This document shows, one piece after another, positions 17,471 through 26,744 of a stretch of DNA of 64,000 bases (the stretch's first letter is position 1; the number at the start of each line of letters is the position of its first letter). This DNA is from Mucilaginibacter aquaedulcis. GTDB lineage: Bacteria; Bacteroidota; Bacteroidia; Sphingobacteriales; Sphingobacteriaceae. Where the stretch lies: the NCBI RefSeq assembly GCF_030409325.1, contig NZ_JAUFPR010000008.1, positions 124,001 through 188,000 of the forward strand, read 5' to 3'. The notes under the pieces are model-generated. The model did not search any database, was not told the DNA's origin, and saw only the letters and a list, made by a program, of their open reading frames with translations. The translations under genes and the position numbers were made by a program.

Positions 17471-18325
17471 TTAACCGTTAACTACTTCGCCACCGTTTAC
17501 GTGGATAACCTGGCCGGTGATAAACGAGGCGTCATCTGACGCCAGGAATACATAAGCGGGACCCAGTTCTGAGGGCTGCCCGGCTCTTTTCATAGCCGTT
17601 TCACCGCCGAAGCTTTTAATCTTTTCTTCATCAAATGTGGATACGATCAACGGCGTCCAAACCGGTCCGGGGGCAACTGCGTTAACGCGGATTCCTTTTT
17701 CCGTCAGGTTGGTAGCCAGGGAACGGGTAAAGGTGGTAATGGCTCCTTTCGTTGACGAGTAATCAATCAATGAAGGCGATGAGCGGTAAGCTGTAACCGA
17801 GGTTGTATTGATAATACAATCGCCAGCCTGCATGTGCCCAACTGCTGCTTCTGCAAAATAGAAGTAAGCAAAAATGTTGGTTTGGAAAGTTGTCTCCAAC
17901 TGTTTCTTATCAATTGCTCTAACATCCTTTTGCGGGAATTGCATGCCTGCATTATTGACCAGTATGTTCAACTTTCCGAATTCCATTATTACTTTTTCTA
18001 CCGATTTTCTACAGAAAGACTCATTTTTAACGTCCCCTTTGATCAGTTGGCATTTTCGTCCGGCCGCCTCCACCAGGTTCCTCGTAGTTTCGGCATCTTC
18101 GTCTTCATTCAGGTAAACAATCGCTATATCAGCGCCTTCCTCAGCGAAGTGAACGCTAACCGCCCGTCCAATGCCACTATCGCCTCCCGTTACGAGGGCA
18201 ACTTTGCCTGTTAACTTTCCGGCAGCTTTGTAGCTATCTTTAATGTATTCCGGGGCAGGGTTCATTTTTGCTTCAATGCCAGGCTGCTTATTTTGCTTCT
18301 TCGGTGTTTTTTCTTTCGTGATCAT
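17471..18325 (-). CDS. SDR family oxidoreductase, general-stress type (YhdG/GspA39-like)
   Basis: The 284-residue enzyme begins with a basic linker, then NPAPEYIKDSYKAAGKLTGK and the nucleotide loop LVTGGDSGIGRAVSVHFAEE. NNAGMQ, TSVTAYRSSPSLIDYSSTKG (active Tyr and Lys) and the end SFITGQVIHVNGGEVV follow. The NPxPxY linker before the fold is typical of the stress-inducible SDR group. It probably detoxifies carbonyls. It is separated by about 70 bases from the alcohol dehydrogenase gene upstream, and both run in the minus direction. Confidence 0.9.
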   Translation of the reverse strand: MITKEKTPKKQNKQPGIEAKMNPAPEYIKDSYKAAGKLTGKVALVTGGDSGIGRAVSVHFAEEGADIAIVYLNEDEDAETTRNLVEAAGRKCQLIKGDVKNESFCRKSVEKVIMEFGKLNILVNNAGMQFPQKDVRAIDKKQLETTFQTNIFAYFYFAEAAVGHMQAGDCIINTTSVTAYRSSPSLIDYSSTKGAITTFTRSLATNLTEKGIRVNAVAPGPVWTPLIVSTFDEEKIKSFGGETAMKRAGQPSELGPAYVFLASDDASFITGQVIHVNGGEVVNG

Positions 18326-18395
18326 ATTGATTTCCTTTCAGGCTTTTTAATCAAGTAAAATTATAATCTTATACAATTGAACCTATAACACTCCC

Positions 18396-19559
18396 TTATG
18401 CGTGGGGATCCAGAACGATCTTGACGCAGTCCTCTTCTTTTTCGTCGAATATTTTGTAGGCATGCTCCACCTGGCTGAGTGGGAAGCGATGGGTGATGAT
18501 ATCGTCTAATTTTACCTTCTCCTCTTTGACCAGGTCAATCAGGTGATCGATGTAATTCAGCACAGGCGCCTGGCCCATTTTCAAGGTGATGCCTTTGTCG
18601 AACAGGCGGTGCAGCGGAAAATTATCATAGGGTGAACCATAAACACCCATAATGGATACCGTTCCCATACGGCGTACCGCTTTGAAAGCCATCTCCAAGA
18701 CTTTTATGCTGCCTTTCTCGAAATTCACAGTTGCTTTTACTTTATCAAAGAAGTTGCGTTCCGGTTCGAAACCAACAGCGTCAACGCAAACATCGGCCCC
18801 TCTGCCATTGGTCATCGAGCGGATAGCTTCCACCACATCCACTTCATGCGGATTTAAGGTGTCTACGTTGTTAACTGCCTTGGCTTTTTCCAGACGGTAA
18901 TTGAGCGGGTCAATGGCGATCACGCGACCGGCACCATTCAGCCAGGCAGCTTTTTGAGCCATTAAACCTACCGGGCCGGAACCGAAAATGGCCACCACTT
19001 CACCACCTTTTAACTGCGCCCAGTCTATGGCAGACCAGCCTGTCGGGAAAATGTCTGTCAAAAATAAAACCTGTTCGTCGCTCAGGTTATCTGGTACGAT
19101 GCGCGGACTGATATCTCCGTAGGGGACCCGGACGTATTGTGCCTGTCCGCCGGAATAGCCGCCATACAGGTCGGTATAGCCAAACAGCGCAGCACCCTTG
19201 CCAGTCGCCAGGTCTCCTTCCGGTCCGTAATTTTTATAGTTGGAATTTTCACAGGCAGGTGAAGCACCATGCGTACAAAAAAAGCAATGTCCACAGGCGA
19301 TCGGAAACGGCACAACCACCCGGTCACCGCGTTTCAGGTTTTTGACTTCCTTACCTACTTCCTCGACAATGCCCATGAACTCGTGGCCCATGATCATGGG
19401 TTCCTTTTGTGGTACTGCGCCGCTGAGGATATGCAGATCAGATCCGCAGATGGCGGTCGCCGTAACTTTTAAAATGACATCGGTGGCCAGTTCGATGCGC
19501 GGGTCTTCGACCGTATCACAAGTGATCTGGCCCGGTTTGTGAAATACTGCTGCTTTCAT
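18396..19559 (-). CDS. Zinc-dependent alcohol dehydrogenase (formaldehyde-dehydrogenase-like)
   Basis: This medium-chain dehydrogenase has 387 residues. The catalytic zinc site is Cys in AICGSDLHI, followed by GHEFMGIVEEVG. The structural zinc lobe has CGHCFFC followed by SPAC. The cofactor motif is VVAIFGSGPVGLMAQKAAW with an acidic residue after it (VIAIDP), pointing to NAD. The length and the long insert after the zinc lobe match the glutathione-independent formaldehyde dehydrogenase-like group. It is the first gene of the minus-strand redox cluster, and the promoter should lie in 19560-19700, shared divergently with the next SDR. Confidence 0.9.
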   Translation of the reverse strand: MKAAVFHKPGQITCDTVEDPRIELATDVILKVTATAICGSDLHILSGAVPQKEPMIMGHEFMGIVEEVGKEVKNLKRGDRVVVPFPIACGHCFFCTHGASPACENSNYKNYGPEGDLATGKGAALFGYTDLYGGYSGGQAQYVRVPYGDISPRIVPDNLSDEQVLFLTDIFPTGWSAIDWAQLKGGEVVAIFGSGPVGLMAQKAAWLNGAGRVIAIDPLNYRLEKAKAVNNVDTLNPHEVDVVEAIRSMTNGRGADVCVDAVGFEPERNFFDKVKATVNFEKGSIKVLEMAFKAVRRMGTVSIMGVYGSPYDNFPLHRLFDKGITLKMGQAPVLNYIDHLIDLVKEEKVKLDDIITHRFPLSQVEHAYKIFDEKEEDCVKIVLDPHA

Positions 19560-19712
19560 AATGGATAATTGATGTGTAAAAACAACAGGTCGGCCATATT
19601 ATAGTTTTATGATTTTTAAATAAATAGAAGTTTATATTTTTAACTAATTTTTAAATTTAAAAACTTATACATGTGGCCGAGGTTACTCTGAAAGATTTAA
19701 AGCAATACAGAA

Positions 19713-20696
19713 ATGTTAGATAAAAAAGACAGACTAGCTGGCAAAACTATTGTTATAACCGGCGCATCAAGCGGAGCAGGACGCGCAGCCGCTTTAGCTT
19801 TTGCGCAGTACGAAACCTTTTTGGTATTGGCTTCAAGAAACGAAGAAGCACTACGATCCATCGCCGCCGAGTGCCGGGAGTTTGGCGCGGAAGTGTTGAT
19901 CGTACCCACTGATACAAGCGACAGCAAGGCGATGATCGCACTTGCCAACGCAGCGAACGACTGGCAGGGAGTAATTGACGTTTGGATCAATAACGCAGGG
20001 GTATTAACTGCGGGTGATTTTGATAAGACACCAATGGCGGTTCATGAGCAGGTCATGAAGACAAACCTGTTAGGATACATGAACGGCGCGCACGCGGTCT
20101 TACCCTTTTTTAAGGCACAGAAAAAAGGGATACTAATTAATAATATTTCTATCGGCGGTTTTTTACCGGTGCCCTACGGCGCAGGATATACGGCCGCGAA
20201 ATTCGGTTTGCGGGGTTGGTCAGAAGCGCTGAAAGCGGAACTGTCGGACTGGCCTCATATTTATCTATGCGATCTTTATCCCGCGTTTTTGGATACACCC
20301 GGAATTCAGCATGCTGGTAATCACACTGGTAAAGTGTTGAAACCCGCGCCACCGGTCTACGATCCTGTGCGTCTCGCCCAGGCAATGGTGAAAGTAGCTG
20401 TAAATCCATCTTCAAACACCTACGTTGGCAGTGTTGCTCTACTGTTAAAATTTTCGCATGCCATCTTCCCGGAGCTTACAACGAAAATAACAGGGTTGGT
20501 CATGCGCAGATATTTCAAATTTGCTGATCCAATTGAGCTGACCGATGGCAATGTTTTCAATACCGTTGATTACGGGATGTCGGTACATGGCGGTTTTGGT
20601 TTGCCGGGTAAGCCGAAAGCTCACCGGAAATATATTGCAGGAGCTTTATTAAGCGGCCTTGTTTTGAGTTATTTCCTTGTTAATAAGAAGAATTAA
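19713..20696 (+). CDS. SDR oxidoreductase with C-terminal membrane anchor
   Basis: The protein has 327 residues. It has the nucleotide loop VITGASSGAGRAAALAFAQY, NNAGVLTAGDFDKTP and the active-site GAGYTAAKFGLRG (Tyr-x3-Lys). After the SDR core, residues about 235-300 are an extra segment, and residues 308-324 form a hydrophobic helix (AGALLSGLVLSYFLV) followed by NKKN, so it should be anchored by its C-terminus facing the cytoplasm. It is divergent from the alcohol dehydrogenase. A sibling of the other SDRs of the cluster but transcribed alone. Confidence 0.88.
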   Translation: MLDKKDRLAGKTIVITGASSGAGRAAALAFAQYETFLVLASRNEEALRSIAAECREFGAEVLIVPTDTSDSKAMIALANAANDWQGVIDVWINNAGVLTAGDFDKTPMAVHEQVMKTNLLGYMNGAHAVLPFFKAQKKGILINNISIGGFLPVPYGAGYTAAKFGLRGWSEALKAELSDWPHIYLCDLYPAFLDTPGIQHAGNHTGKVLKPAPPVYDPVRLAQAMVKVAVNPSSNTYVGSVALLLKFSHAIFPELTTKITGLVMRRYFKFADPIELTDGNVFNTVDYGMSVHGGFGLPGKPKAHRKYIAGALLSGLVLSYFLVNKKN

Positions 20697-21202
20697 AGTC
20701 CGTTTCCGATTTGACAATCACTTTTTAACGAACACAAACCGCTGAAAATATTTTTAATAGCGTAAAAACGGCAATCCAATGTCGCCTGAATAACACCGGA
20801 AATTTATTAGTATAGTGGTCAATAAAGAAAAGGTGAAAGGACGGCTATAAATGGCATATCGTTTAAGCCAGGCAATAGGCTTGTTAATCATCTCCAGGTT
20901 TTTTTTGGCTTAGGATTTAGAACGGCTGATTTACACTGCTGATTTTGGCAGCGGCGTCGATGGAATGTGTGCAGATGAGGCCATCTTCTTTTTCGGCTAG
21001 GTCCGACAGCGTCACCTAAACAAAAGTTAATCCATTAATTCTCTTGATGATAGCCGAGAAACTGGTGTCAGTTTTTAAGGCATCTTTTATGCCTGTCCTA
21101 AGAGGTCAGCAGACGCGCTGTTGGTTTTAATCCCGCGGGCAACTATCTGCCGGCTGCTCATGTTAAAGATGCTCGTTTTTCATAAGTAGGGTAGAAATGT
21201 TG
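20697..21202. other. Spacer with a decayed copy of an iron-permease-like gene end
   Basis: The stretch 20934-21019 is a degenerate duplicate of 50971-51061: GCTGATTTT, GCGTCGATGGA, GTGCAGATGAGG, CATCTTCTTTTTCGG and CCGACAGCGTCAC all recur with point differences. At 50921-51400 this is the 3' end of a low-affinity iron permease-like gene on the minus strand. The rest of the copy is not recognisable. No intact gene is seen here. Confidence 0.6.
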
Positions 21203-21591
21203 TTATGATTGCGTGCTTTCTAATGCCCGATAGATCAGCAGCGGCTGGAAAGCCAGTCGAATCAAACGCGTATGATCGGTATCTAAACCAAAACCATTGC
21301 GGGGACGGGGGTATTGCGCGATATTTCCGGGAAATAATGCGGCAAAGAAAGCGGCAGCAAATTTCCCGACTGTTTCGCGATGTTGCTTGGGCGTTCCGAT
21401 CAAAGCAGCACCAAGGCTGAACTCTGCAAAATCGGAGTAAATAACGGTATCATCATTTTTTTTTAACGGTACCCAATTGGATACCTGTGCACGAAATTCT
21501 TTGCGGAGAATGTTAGATGACGGATGCCTGCGAGTATCAATGCACTGCCTAATAGGATCCTCGAGCCATTTTTTATGATCTTCTTTTCCAT
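21203..21591 (-). pseudogene. DoxX family membrane protein, one frameshift
   Basis: From an ATG at 21591 the first frame reads RILLGSALILAGIRHLTFSAK, a DoxX-type first membrane helix. Around 21496-21500 the sensible frame changes and continues as EFRAQVSNWVPLKKND, then GKFAAAFFAALFPGNIAQY and TDHTRLIRLAFQP, ending TAA at 21203. The C-terminal NIAQY...TD-x2-R-x2-RL-x-FQP is the DoxX signature. One missing base in GCAAAGAATT explains the break. The first start lies 5 bases after the stop of the flavodoxin-like reductase, so the pair was an operon. Confidence 0.75.
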
Positions 21592-21595
21592 GTTA

Positions 21596-22258
21596 TTAAT
21601 CCTCCTTGTCGCTTTCTGCTTCAGCTTTTTTGCCTGCTTCAATCAGGTTGGCAGTAAATGGATTGGAAGCAAGTAATTTGGCCATAAAGGCAAGGTTCCC
21701 GGTCATATAACGGAGGCTCTTATTGGTATAGAGGTAACGCTCGCCACCGGCTTCCACGTAATCTTTCTCGCCACCAGCTTTGCCCACCCAATAGGCGTAA
21801 ACATTAGGCGGAATGGTAAAACCAACTTCCTGCAATGACCATAGCACTTGTGCCGCACAACTGTGAGCGCCATCTTCATTGCCAGTAATTAGACAACCTG
21901 CTACTTTGCCATATGGCATAAACTGCCCGGTCTCTTTATCGCTCAGGTCTTCATCTCGAAAAATGGCATCTAGCCGTTCAATAACTTTTTGGGAGGTTGA
22001 GGCCAGGTGTCCCATCCAGATCGGTGTAGCGATAATCAAGATGTGACATGCTTTGATCTTTTCAAGAATCTGAGGCCACTGATCACCGTCGCCTTCATCT
22101 GATGAATTACCTGTTAATACATTGTAGTCGTTTAAGCGGATCACCTCTGTTTCAAAATCAAACTCCTGCAACTGTTTAGCGGCTTTATCAGCCAAAGCTC
22201 CTGTATTGGAAAAATCCGGAGTTCGTTTCAAAGTGCAGTTTATAATTAACGCTTTCAT
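21596..22258 (-). CDS. Flavodoxin-fold NAD(P)H-dependent FMN reductase
   Basis: The protein has 220 residues and starts MKALIINCTLKRTPDFSNTG, the phosphate-binding first loop of FMN reductases of the NADPH-dependent type. The second flavin loop is HILIIATPIWMGHLASTSQK, and CLITGNEDGAHSCAAQVLWS is the third conserved block. It should use FMN and NAD(P)H for quinone or azo-type reduction. The last 20 residues are charged. It was followed by a DoxX gene, now broken; DoxX-type proteins act with redox enzymes in several bacteria, which supports a thiol or quinone role. Confidence 0.85.
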   Translation of the reverse strand: MKALIINCTLKRTPDFSNTGALADKAAKQLQEFDFETEVIRLNDYNVLTGNSSDEGDGDQWPQILEKIKACHILIIATPIWMGHLASTSQKVIERLDAIFRDEDLSDKETGQFMPYGKVAGCLITGNEDGAHSCAAQVLWSLQEVGFTIPPNVYAYWVGKAGGEKDYVEAGGERYLYTNKSLRYMTGNLAFMAKLLASNPFTANLIEAGKKAEAESDKED

Positions 22259-22353
22259 AGGTTGATGTTTACAGCTTTAAATCGATTGATTAGGAATGTT
22301 GTTTTCTTATTGCTTGAAAAATTACCTTTGAAAACCAAGTATTTTTCTCAAAT

Positions 22354-22395
22354 AAAAGTGCATTTAAACGTTGTGAGGGCACTTTTCATTTTTTG
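22354..22395 (+). terminator. Possible terminator hairpin
   Basis: AAAAGTGC (22354-22361) and GCACTTTT (22379-22386) form a stem with a 17-base loop, followed by CATTTTTTG. It sits in a gene-free 280-base spacer. Confidence 0.35.
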
Positions 22396-22539
22396 AAAAA
22401 CATCGATTTCCCTCTTTTTGCTTCAATTTTGCCCCCGTTTTAAGTATAAATAATTTCTTTCAAGGGCAGTGAAAACAGGCATAGAACTCTGGTTTTAAGA
22501 TGATAAATCCAATTGGGGACACAGGGAAAAAAAGAGGTA

Positions 22540-22752
22540 ATGGAAGAAAAATTAGATTTGCTACAAGGTCAAATTAATTTAATAAAAGCTGACCTCAATG
22601 AGTTTAAACTGATGATGATAGAACTCCACACTATCCAAACTGGTAAGTTTTTTAATACAGCAAGAAAACCCACAAGAAAGAAATTGGAAAAGATTAGATT
22701 TCAACAGTTACAAAATAATGGGCACCGGATTATGTTAAACAAGAAGAAGTAA
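22540..22752 (+). CDS. Small coiled-coil protein, unknown
   Basis: The protein has 70 residues from the ATG at 22540, which has a good GAGGT box 5 bases before it. An earlier start at 22513 would lack one. Residues 1-35 (MEEKLDLLQGQINLIKADLN) form a probable coiled coil, and the C-terminus is strongly basic (RKPTRKKLEKIRF). It is the first small gene of the AT-rich prophage-like region and is immediately followed by the hairpin array. No family recognised. Confidence 0.55.
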   Translation: MEEKLDLLQGQINLIKADLNEFKLMMIELHTIQTGKFFNTARKPTRKKLEKIRFQQLQNNGHRIMLNKKK

Positions 22753-22757
22753 AAAAA

Positions 22758-23307
22758 GATGCCAGCTACTTCACTGACATCCTCCCACTTTTACATAATT
22801 TCAGATGTGGCTCAGACATCTTATTTAATCAACTGTGCTAAAGGCTTAATGTTTGCATTTATCTGACATTAACAGTATAATAAAAAAAATGGGATGCCAG
22901 TTACCAACCTGACATCCCCCACTTTAGCTTAATTGAGAAGAAGTTCACTCATCTCATCATCACAACTCTTATACGCACTTAATGTTTCGAAATTTGAAGA
23001 TTTAGTAGGAATTAAAAAAGGATGTCAGAATCCACGCTAACATCCTTCAACCTTTAAATAAAACCATTACATGGAAAAAAAGCAACCTCTTATTTTTATA
23101 CGATAGGTGCTAATTAAAGTTGTCGCATTGCGATAATAAAAAAGGGTGTTAGCAACGACACTAACACCCCACATTCAACGCTTCTTTCTACAAATCTAAC
23201 TTTCTAATAAAACACTGATCTATCTAAATGGTTTAAAAAACTTTAATTTTTTCGATATCCATTGATATAAAACAAATGAACCCCGAACACAAGCTGTATC
23301 CGAGGTT
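22758..23307 (-). repeat. Array of five phased terminator-like hairpins
   Basis: Stems at 22758-22781, 22891-22918, 23020-23045, 23144-23169 and 23279-23307 begin 124-135 bases apart. The first four share the sequence pattern GGATGYCAG / CTRACATCC or GGGTGTTAG / CTAACACCC. Each is preceded on the plus strand by 4-8 A, so on the minus strand each is a stem followed by a T-run, i.e. an intrinsic terminator. The DNA between the first stems is also related (CTTAATGTTTGCA at 22846 and CTTAATGTTTCGA at 22978). This looks like diverged tandem units of about 130 bp, each ending in its own minus-strand terminator. A sixth, weaker hairpin lies at 23640-23675. No coding capacity is evident, so short RNAs are possible. 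Confidence 0.55.
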
Positions 23308-23982
23308 TTACACATTGCAAGTCATCCCTAACACTCCAATGCTTTCAGGGGTTAAATTTAATATTTATCGTTTAATTATAGGAATCCAATTTATAATATA
23401 AGAGTTGAAGTGGGGGATAATCAATGACTTATACTTACTTTTTGTGAAAAATATATATGGTTATTACTATTAATAAAATTACAACGGCTGTTGTCCGTAT
23501 CAATACTCCCTTATTCTCGCTTTTCATCTTCTTTTCAAAACTCCCGGATTAATTACACCAGGAGAGATAACATACCAAACCGTTATGGATAACACGCTTT
23601 TATACGAGATAATTAGAGTAAATGTTTTGAGATAAGAAAACCCCGACCTATTCAATTGAGATAGAGCCGAGGCAATTAAACGATAAAATAACCCCTTACT
23701 TTATCATCATTATAACAACCTGAATTATAAGAAGATGTTTGTATTATTTCAATATTGTAAAATCTCTAAACTGATTTATACTCTTCACAGTAAAATGTAT
23801 ATCATACTTTCTAATTCGGATATCTTTTACTCTTTGGCTAACCAAAGAAAATACTTTATCATAATTTAAATTGAAGGACAGACCATTATCGGGTAGCTTG
23901 ATAATAATGGTTTCATCTTCAATTTATATGTCTTAAAAAATCGTGATCTTCTGGTAATCAAATAAATTGAGAGCTATGCTGT
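23308..23982. other. AT-rich spacer after the hairpin array
   Basis: No gene is supported. A further hairpin with a minus-strand T-run lies at 23640-23675 (CCCCGAC with GCCGAGG). Short open pieces near 23740-23930 on the minus strand may be the continuation of the gene at 23983-24354, broken by stops. Confidence 0.35.
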
Positions 23983-24354
23983 TCAACTCCCCTTCCATGT
24001 GTAATACAAGTTGGTAACCGTGGTTGTGCAATTAATGATACCGTTATCGGTATAAAGCTTTTCAATAATCACCAGTTCATAAGCCTGTACCATGTCAGCC
24101 GCGTTATCAGTAATGTTTGCTGATGGCAATAGCTGGTAATCAACTGTATTTTTTGATATGCCTGATAAGTCAATAAATGAACTCAATCTGTTATCCGGGG
24201 AAGTGTACAGTCGAAGATTTGTAAAAACAGAGTTGTCACTTGCCAGTACCTGTAATCGAAAAATTGATATAGCAGCATTATCTGAACTAAATGACCCGAT
24301 TATAGGATTATTTGATGGTGTATACGGTGCAGGTGCTTGATTAATGGCTATCAT
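23983..24354 (-). CDS. Phage-type hypothetical protein
   Basis: The protein has 123 residues, starts MIAINQAPAPYTPSNNPIIG and has beta-rich composition (ISIFRLQVLASDNSVFTNLR, ELVIIEKLYTDNGIINC, closing VTNLYYTWKGS). The content resembles minor structural or tail-associated proteins of Bacteroidota phages, where an N-terminal PxPY...PI segment is frequent, but no family can be named. It runs opposite to the small plus-strand gene at 24451 and is possibly truncated at its C-terminus, since related-looking fragments follow. Confidence 0.45.
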   Translation of the reverse strand: MIAINQAPAPYTPSNNPIIGSFSSDNAAISIFRLQVLASDNSVFTNLRLYTSPDNRLSSFIDLSGISKNTVDYQLLPSANITDNAADMVQAYELVIIEKLYTDNGIINCTTTVTNLYYTWKGS

Positions 24355-24450
24355 TATGCCTATTTGTTTAAATACTTAATAGGCTTACAGGTATGATTAA
24401 CGGATTAATATTTGGAATAGGTAAAGCCATTAACCTTCATAACCTGCACA

Positions 24451-24672
24451 ATGAAAGAAGAATTAGAAAAATGGCTGCAAGAATTTGTGGAAAATAAGCG
24501 AAGCAAAGGAATTGATTGTAAGATAACGCCTTACAGAATGGGTAAAAGTAGTAGGTATATGTTTGAAGTTAGCGGAGAGCTTAGGAACATTGAAAATTAT
24601 CTGACAATGGCGGAATTACTTCACTACAAAAAATTAATTAACGGTCAGAAGAACAAATTAGATATTAAATAA
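24451..24672 (+). CDS. Small hypothetical protein
   Basis: The protein has 73 residues: a charged helix (MKEELEKWLQEFVENKRSKG), a strand pair (DCKITPYRM, YMFEVSGEL) and a last helix. A compact alpha/beta fold is plausible. It is followed by two rho-independent terminators, so it is a defined transcription unit. No family recognised. Confidence 0.5.
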   Translation: MKEELEKWLQEFVENKRSKGIDCKITPYRMGKSSRYMFEVSGELRNIENYLTMAELLHYKKLINGQKNKLDIK

Positions 24673-24762
24673 ATCCGGCCCAGTTTTTGGCTTATAGTAT
24701 TCGATAATTTCTAATTAAAACCTAAACCTGTTTAAAAGTTAAAACATTTTATGTTTGAGAAG

Positions 24763-24852
24763 AGGTCAGAAGGGGTTCTGACCTTTTTATTTATAGGATA
24801 CTCTCACTTCTATATATATTGGCCCTTGATGATAAAAAGTCAAGGGTTTTCT
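24763..24852 (+). terminator. Two consecutive intrinsic terminators
   Basis: AGGTCAGAA (24763-24771) pairs with TTCTGACCT (24776-24784) and is followed by TTTTTATTT. CCCTTGA (24823-24829) pairs with TCAAGGG (24840-24846) and is followed by TTTTCTTTT. Both act on the plus strand, after the gene ending at 24672. Confidence 0.75.
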
Positions 24853-24981
24853 TTTATCCTATCGTGAGGAAATATTTACCCATACCATTTCCTCAATTCC
24901 CCAAAATTCAGCAATTTGCCTTCAAAATGTACCTTTAACTTCGGTTTGTCAATGTAATATGGCTGTTACAAATTCTGATTT

Positions 24982-25404
24982 TTAATAGAATTTCCGCTTT
25001 ACCAAATCATATATGATCTCATTTTTCAGATTATACAATTCGGTCTCTGTAATTAATTTGTGAGAAACTTTAATCATATAAGTAGGTAATGCCAATCCTA
25101 AATATTTTTCAATCTCAACACTCATATCAGATAGAAAATTTTGCAAGGCAACTTCATCATGTGCTTTATTTTCAGAAACATCAAATTGATTATCCTTACT
25201 AAATACCGTTTGCGCCACAGTTGTGGTTTTATCAATAGAGGAAGAAAAAACTATATCAATTGTGATAAATAAATAATTTTCATTATCGATTGAACTGATT
25301 TCAAAAGTTAAGTCTGCGTTATGATTAACTTTAGTATGTAAATCTTTAAAATCGGGGTTGATGTAAAGAACATCATTGGTCAACTCATTAGGATGGAAGA
25401 ACAT
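24982..25404 (-). CDS. Hypothetical protein, phage region
   Basis: The protein has 140 residues and begins MFFHPNELTNDVLYINPDFK. It alternates strands and helices: LTFEISSIDNENYLFITIDI, a conserved-looking VFSKDNQFD, then a helix NFLSDMSVEIEKYLGLALP and a C-terminal KHKLITETELY-like part with NEIIYDLVKRKFY. It is soluble and acidic. I do not recognise the family. It is the only one of the larger minus-strand genes of this region without an obvious break. Confidence 0.5.
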   Translation of the reverse strand: MFFHPNELTNDVLYINPDFKDLHTKVNHNADLTFEISSIDNENYLFITIDIVFSSSIDKTTTVAQTVFSKDNQFDVSENKAHDEVALQNFLSDMSVEIEKYLGLALPTYMIKVSHKLITETELYNLKNEIIYDLVKRKFY

Positions 25405-25438
25405 ATTGAATCTAAAATAAGCCTAAATATACAATAAA

Positions 25439-26100
25439 TCAGTTACTTACGCTTTGCCTCAATAATATTCCGTAGCTATCATAGATTTCAGTTTTTAATT
25501 GAGTAACAACAAAGTTTTTGGCCACAGCTTTTAAATCAATTTTTAATTGCTGCTTTTCTTCTTCCCACTTTACAGGACGTGGTCTAAAACCATCTTGATA
25601 AACCTTAGTTGCCATAACCCAAGCTAATTTTTCTTGTTCTTTTCTTCTGTCACCTTTTGAAAAGGTGATGCATTACCATAGTATTTTGGATTGTTTACTA
25701 TTCGTATATTCTTTGATTGAATGTAGGGTAAGAACACTTCTACAGGTGGTCGCTTCTATCCATATTTAGGGTGTATCATATAGCGCCACCTTTGAGCCAT
25801 TAACACCATAAGATTGCCAAAGTATGTGGCCGGGGGCTTTAATATGAATTTCTTGACAATCCGTTTCAAGTGATAAACTAGTTATTTTACCAGAGTTTAT
25901 GAAATCAGGGATTTTATTGATGTTGTTAATACTCGCTCAATAAATGCTCCGCATACAGATTCTGCTGCACCTCATGCAGTTGTAAATTGCGACTTCTCCG
26001 AACCAAGCGCAACAAGTACATCAAGTTGCTTTAATGGGGGTGCTGCCGCGTAGTTAAATTTCCATTCTTATTCATTTCCATAATACATTGCTTTTTAAGC
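25439..26100 (-). pseudogene. Broken phage structural-type gene
   Basis: The last piece (25439-25615, 58 residues) is open from an ATG: MATKVYQDGFRPRPVKWEEE followed by KQQLKIDLKAVAKNFVVTQL. Upstream, pieces in changing frames read sensibly as LPYIQSKNIRIVNNPKYYG, ASPFQKVTEE and LSLETDCQEIHIKAPG. These join to one protein of at least 180 residues with several indels. The style fits a phage structural or adaptor protein. No motif allows a firm name. Confidence 0.4.
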
Positions 26101-26447
26101 AGCGTAGCCACGGTTAATACATTCATTACATTGTCTTCCAGTACTTCCAAAATGTTTGTTTGGTAAAATCGCCGACACTGTGAGCTATCATCCAATAGTT
26201 CCACCTACCGTTGAAGCTGTTTTGGATGTTTTGCGATTTTTCCAATAATGGGTTATCACTATCGGTATTGCTTTTAGATGCATCTTGAACTGGCTTTTCA
26301 ATAAAAAACGCTCCATCAATGGTAAATTAGCTACCGCACTTGAAAGAATATCCGGCTTCAATGAAATCTAGATTTAACTTCTGAGATGTTATCCAGATAT
26401 CATATGATTGTTCATCATATTGCTTGTATTTACAGTGGTTTTAGCTT
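26101..26447 (-). other. Coding debris of the prophage
   Basis: Minus-strand frames change repeatedly; one open piece reads SFNGRWNYWMIAHSVGDFTK. It appears to be the remains of a further phage gene but nothing intact can be given. Confidence 0.35.
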
Positions 26448-26744
26448 CTACAGGAGGCATTGATAAGAACTCTTTACGCTGATCAATTGTGTTAGTTCAC
26501 CCATTTTAAGGGCTTCTATTGCCTCCACAGATACATCTGTTAATAAGCTTAATACATGTATATTTTTATTCAAATCTAATAGCATCTTAACTGTAACAAT
26601 GTCTTCATCTATAGGTTCTGTTTCATCATCATTTAGTATTGGTGATAGCTTGATATAATCTTTTAATGTTCGTTCCTCCCAAGTTAATGGTAGTTTTTTA
26701 TATAGTTCTTTGAAATTCATATTGTTATATATATTTTCGGTCAA
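26448..26744 (-). CDS. Phage protein, tail-assembly-chaperone-like
   Basis: The protein has 98 residues: MTENIYNNMNFKELYKKLPL, then TWEERTLKDYIKL, an acidic stretch and a long helix around KMLLDLNKNIHVLSLLTDVS with EAIEALKMGELTQL. The TW-x2-RTLKDYIKL motif near the N-terminus followed by a helix and a VEAI-x2-LKMGEL end is common in Bacteroidota phage proteins placed before the tape measure gene. The role is inferred only from this resemblance. The C-terminus may be cut by decay. An alternative start is the second ATG (MNFKELY) 8 codons later. Confidence 0.4.
   Translation of the reverse strand: MTENIYNNMNFKELYKKLPLTWEERTLKDYIKLSPILNDDETEPIDEDIVTVKMLLDLNKNIHVLSLLTDVSVEAIEALKMGELTQLISVKSSYQCLL

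Noticed and set aside
22758..23307. CRISPR array
   Set aside because: Hairpin units are about 130 bp with diverged repeats and no constant spacer length; no cas genes nearby.
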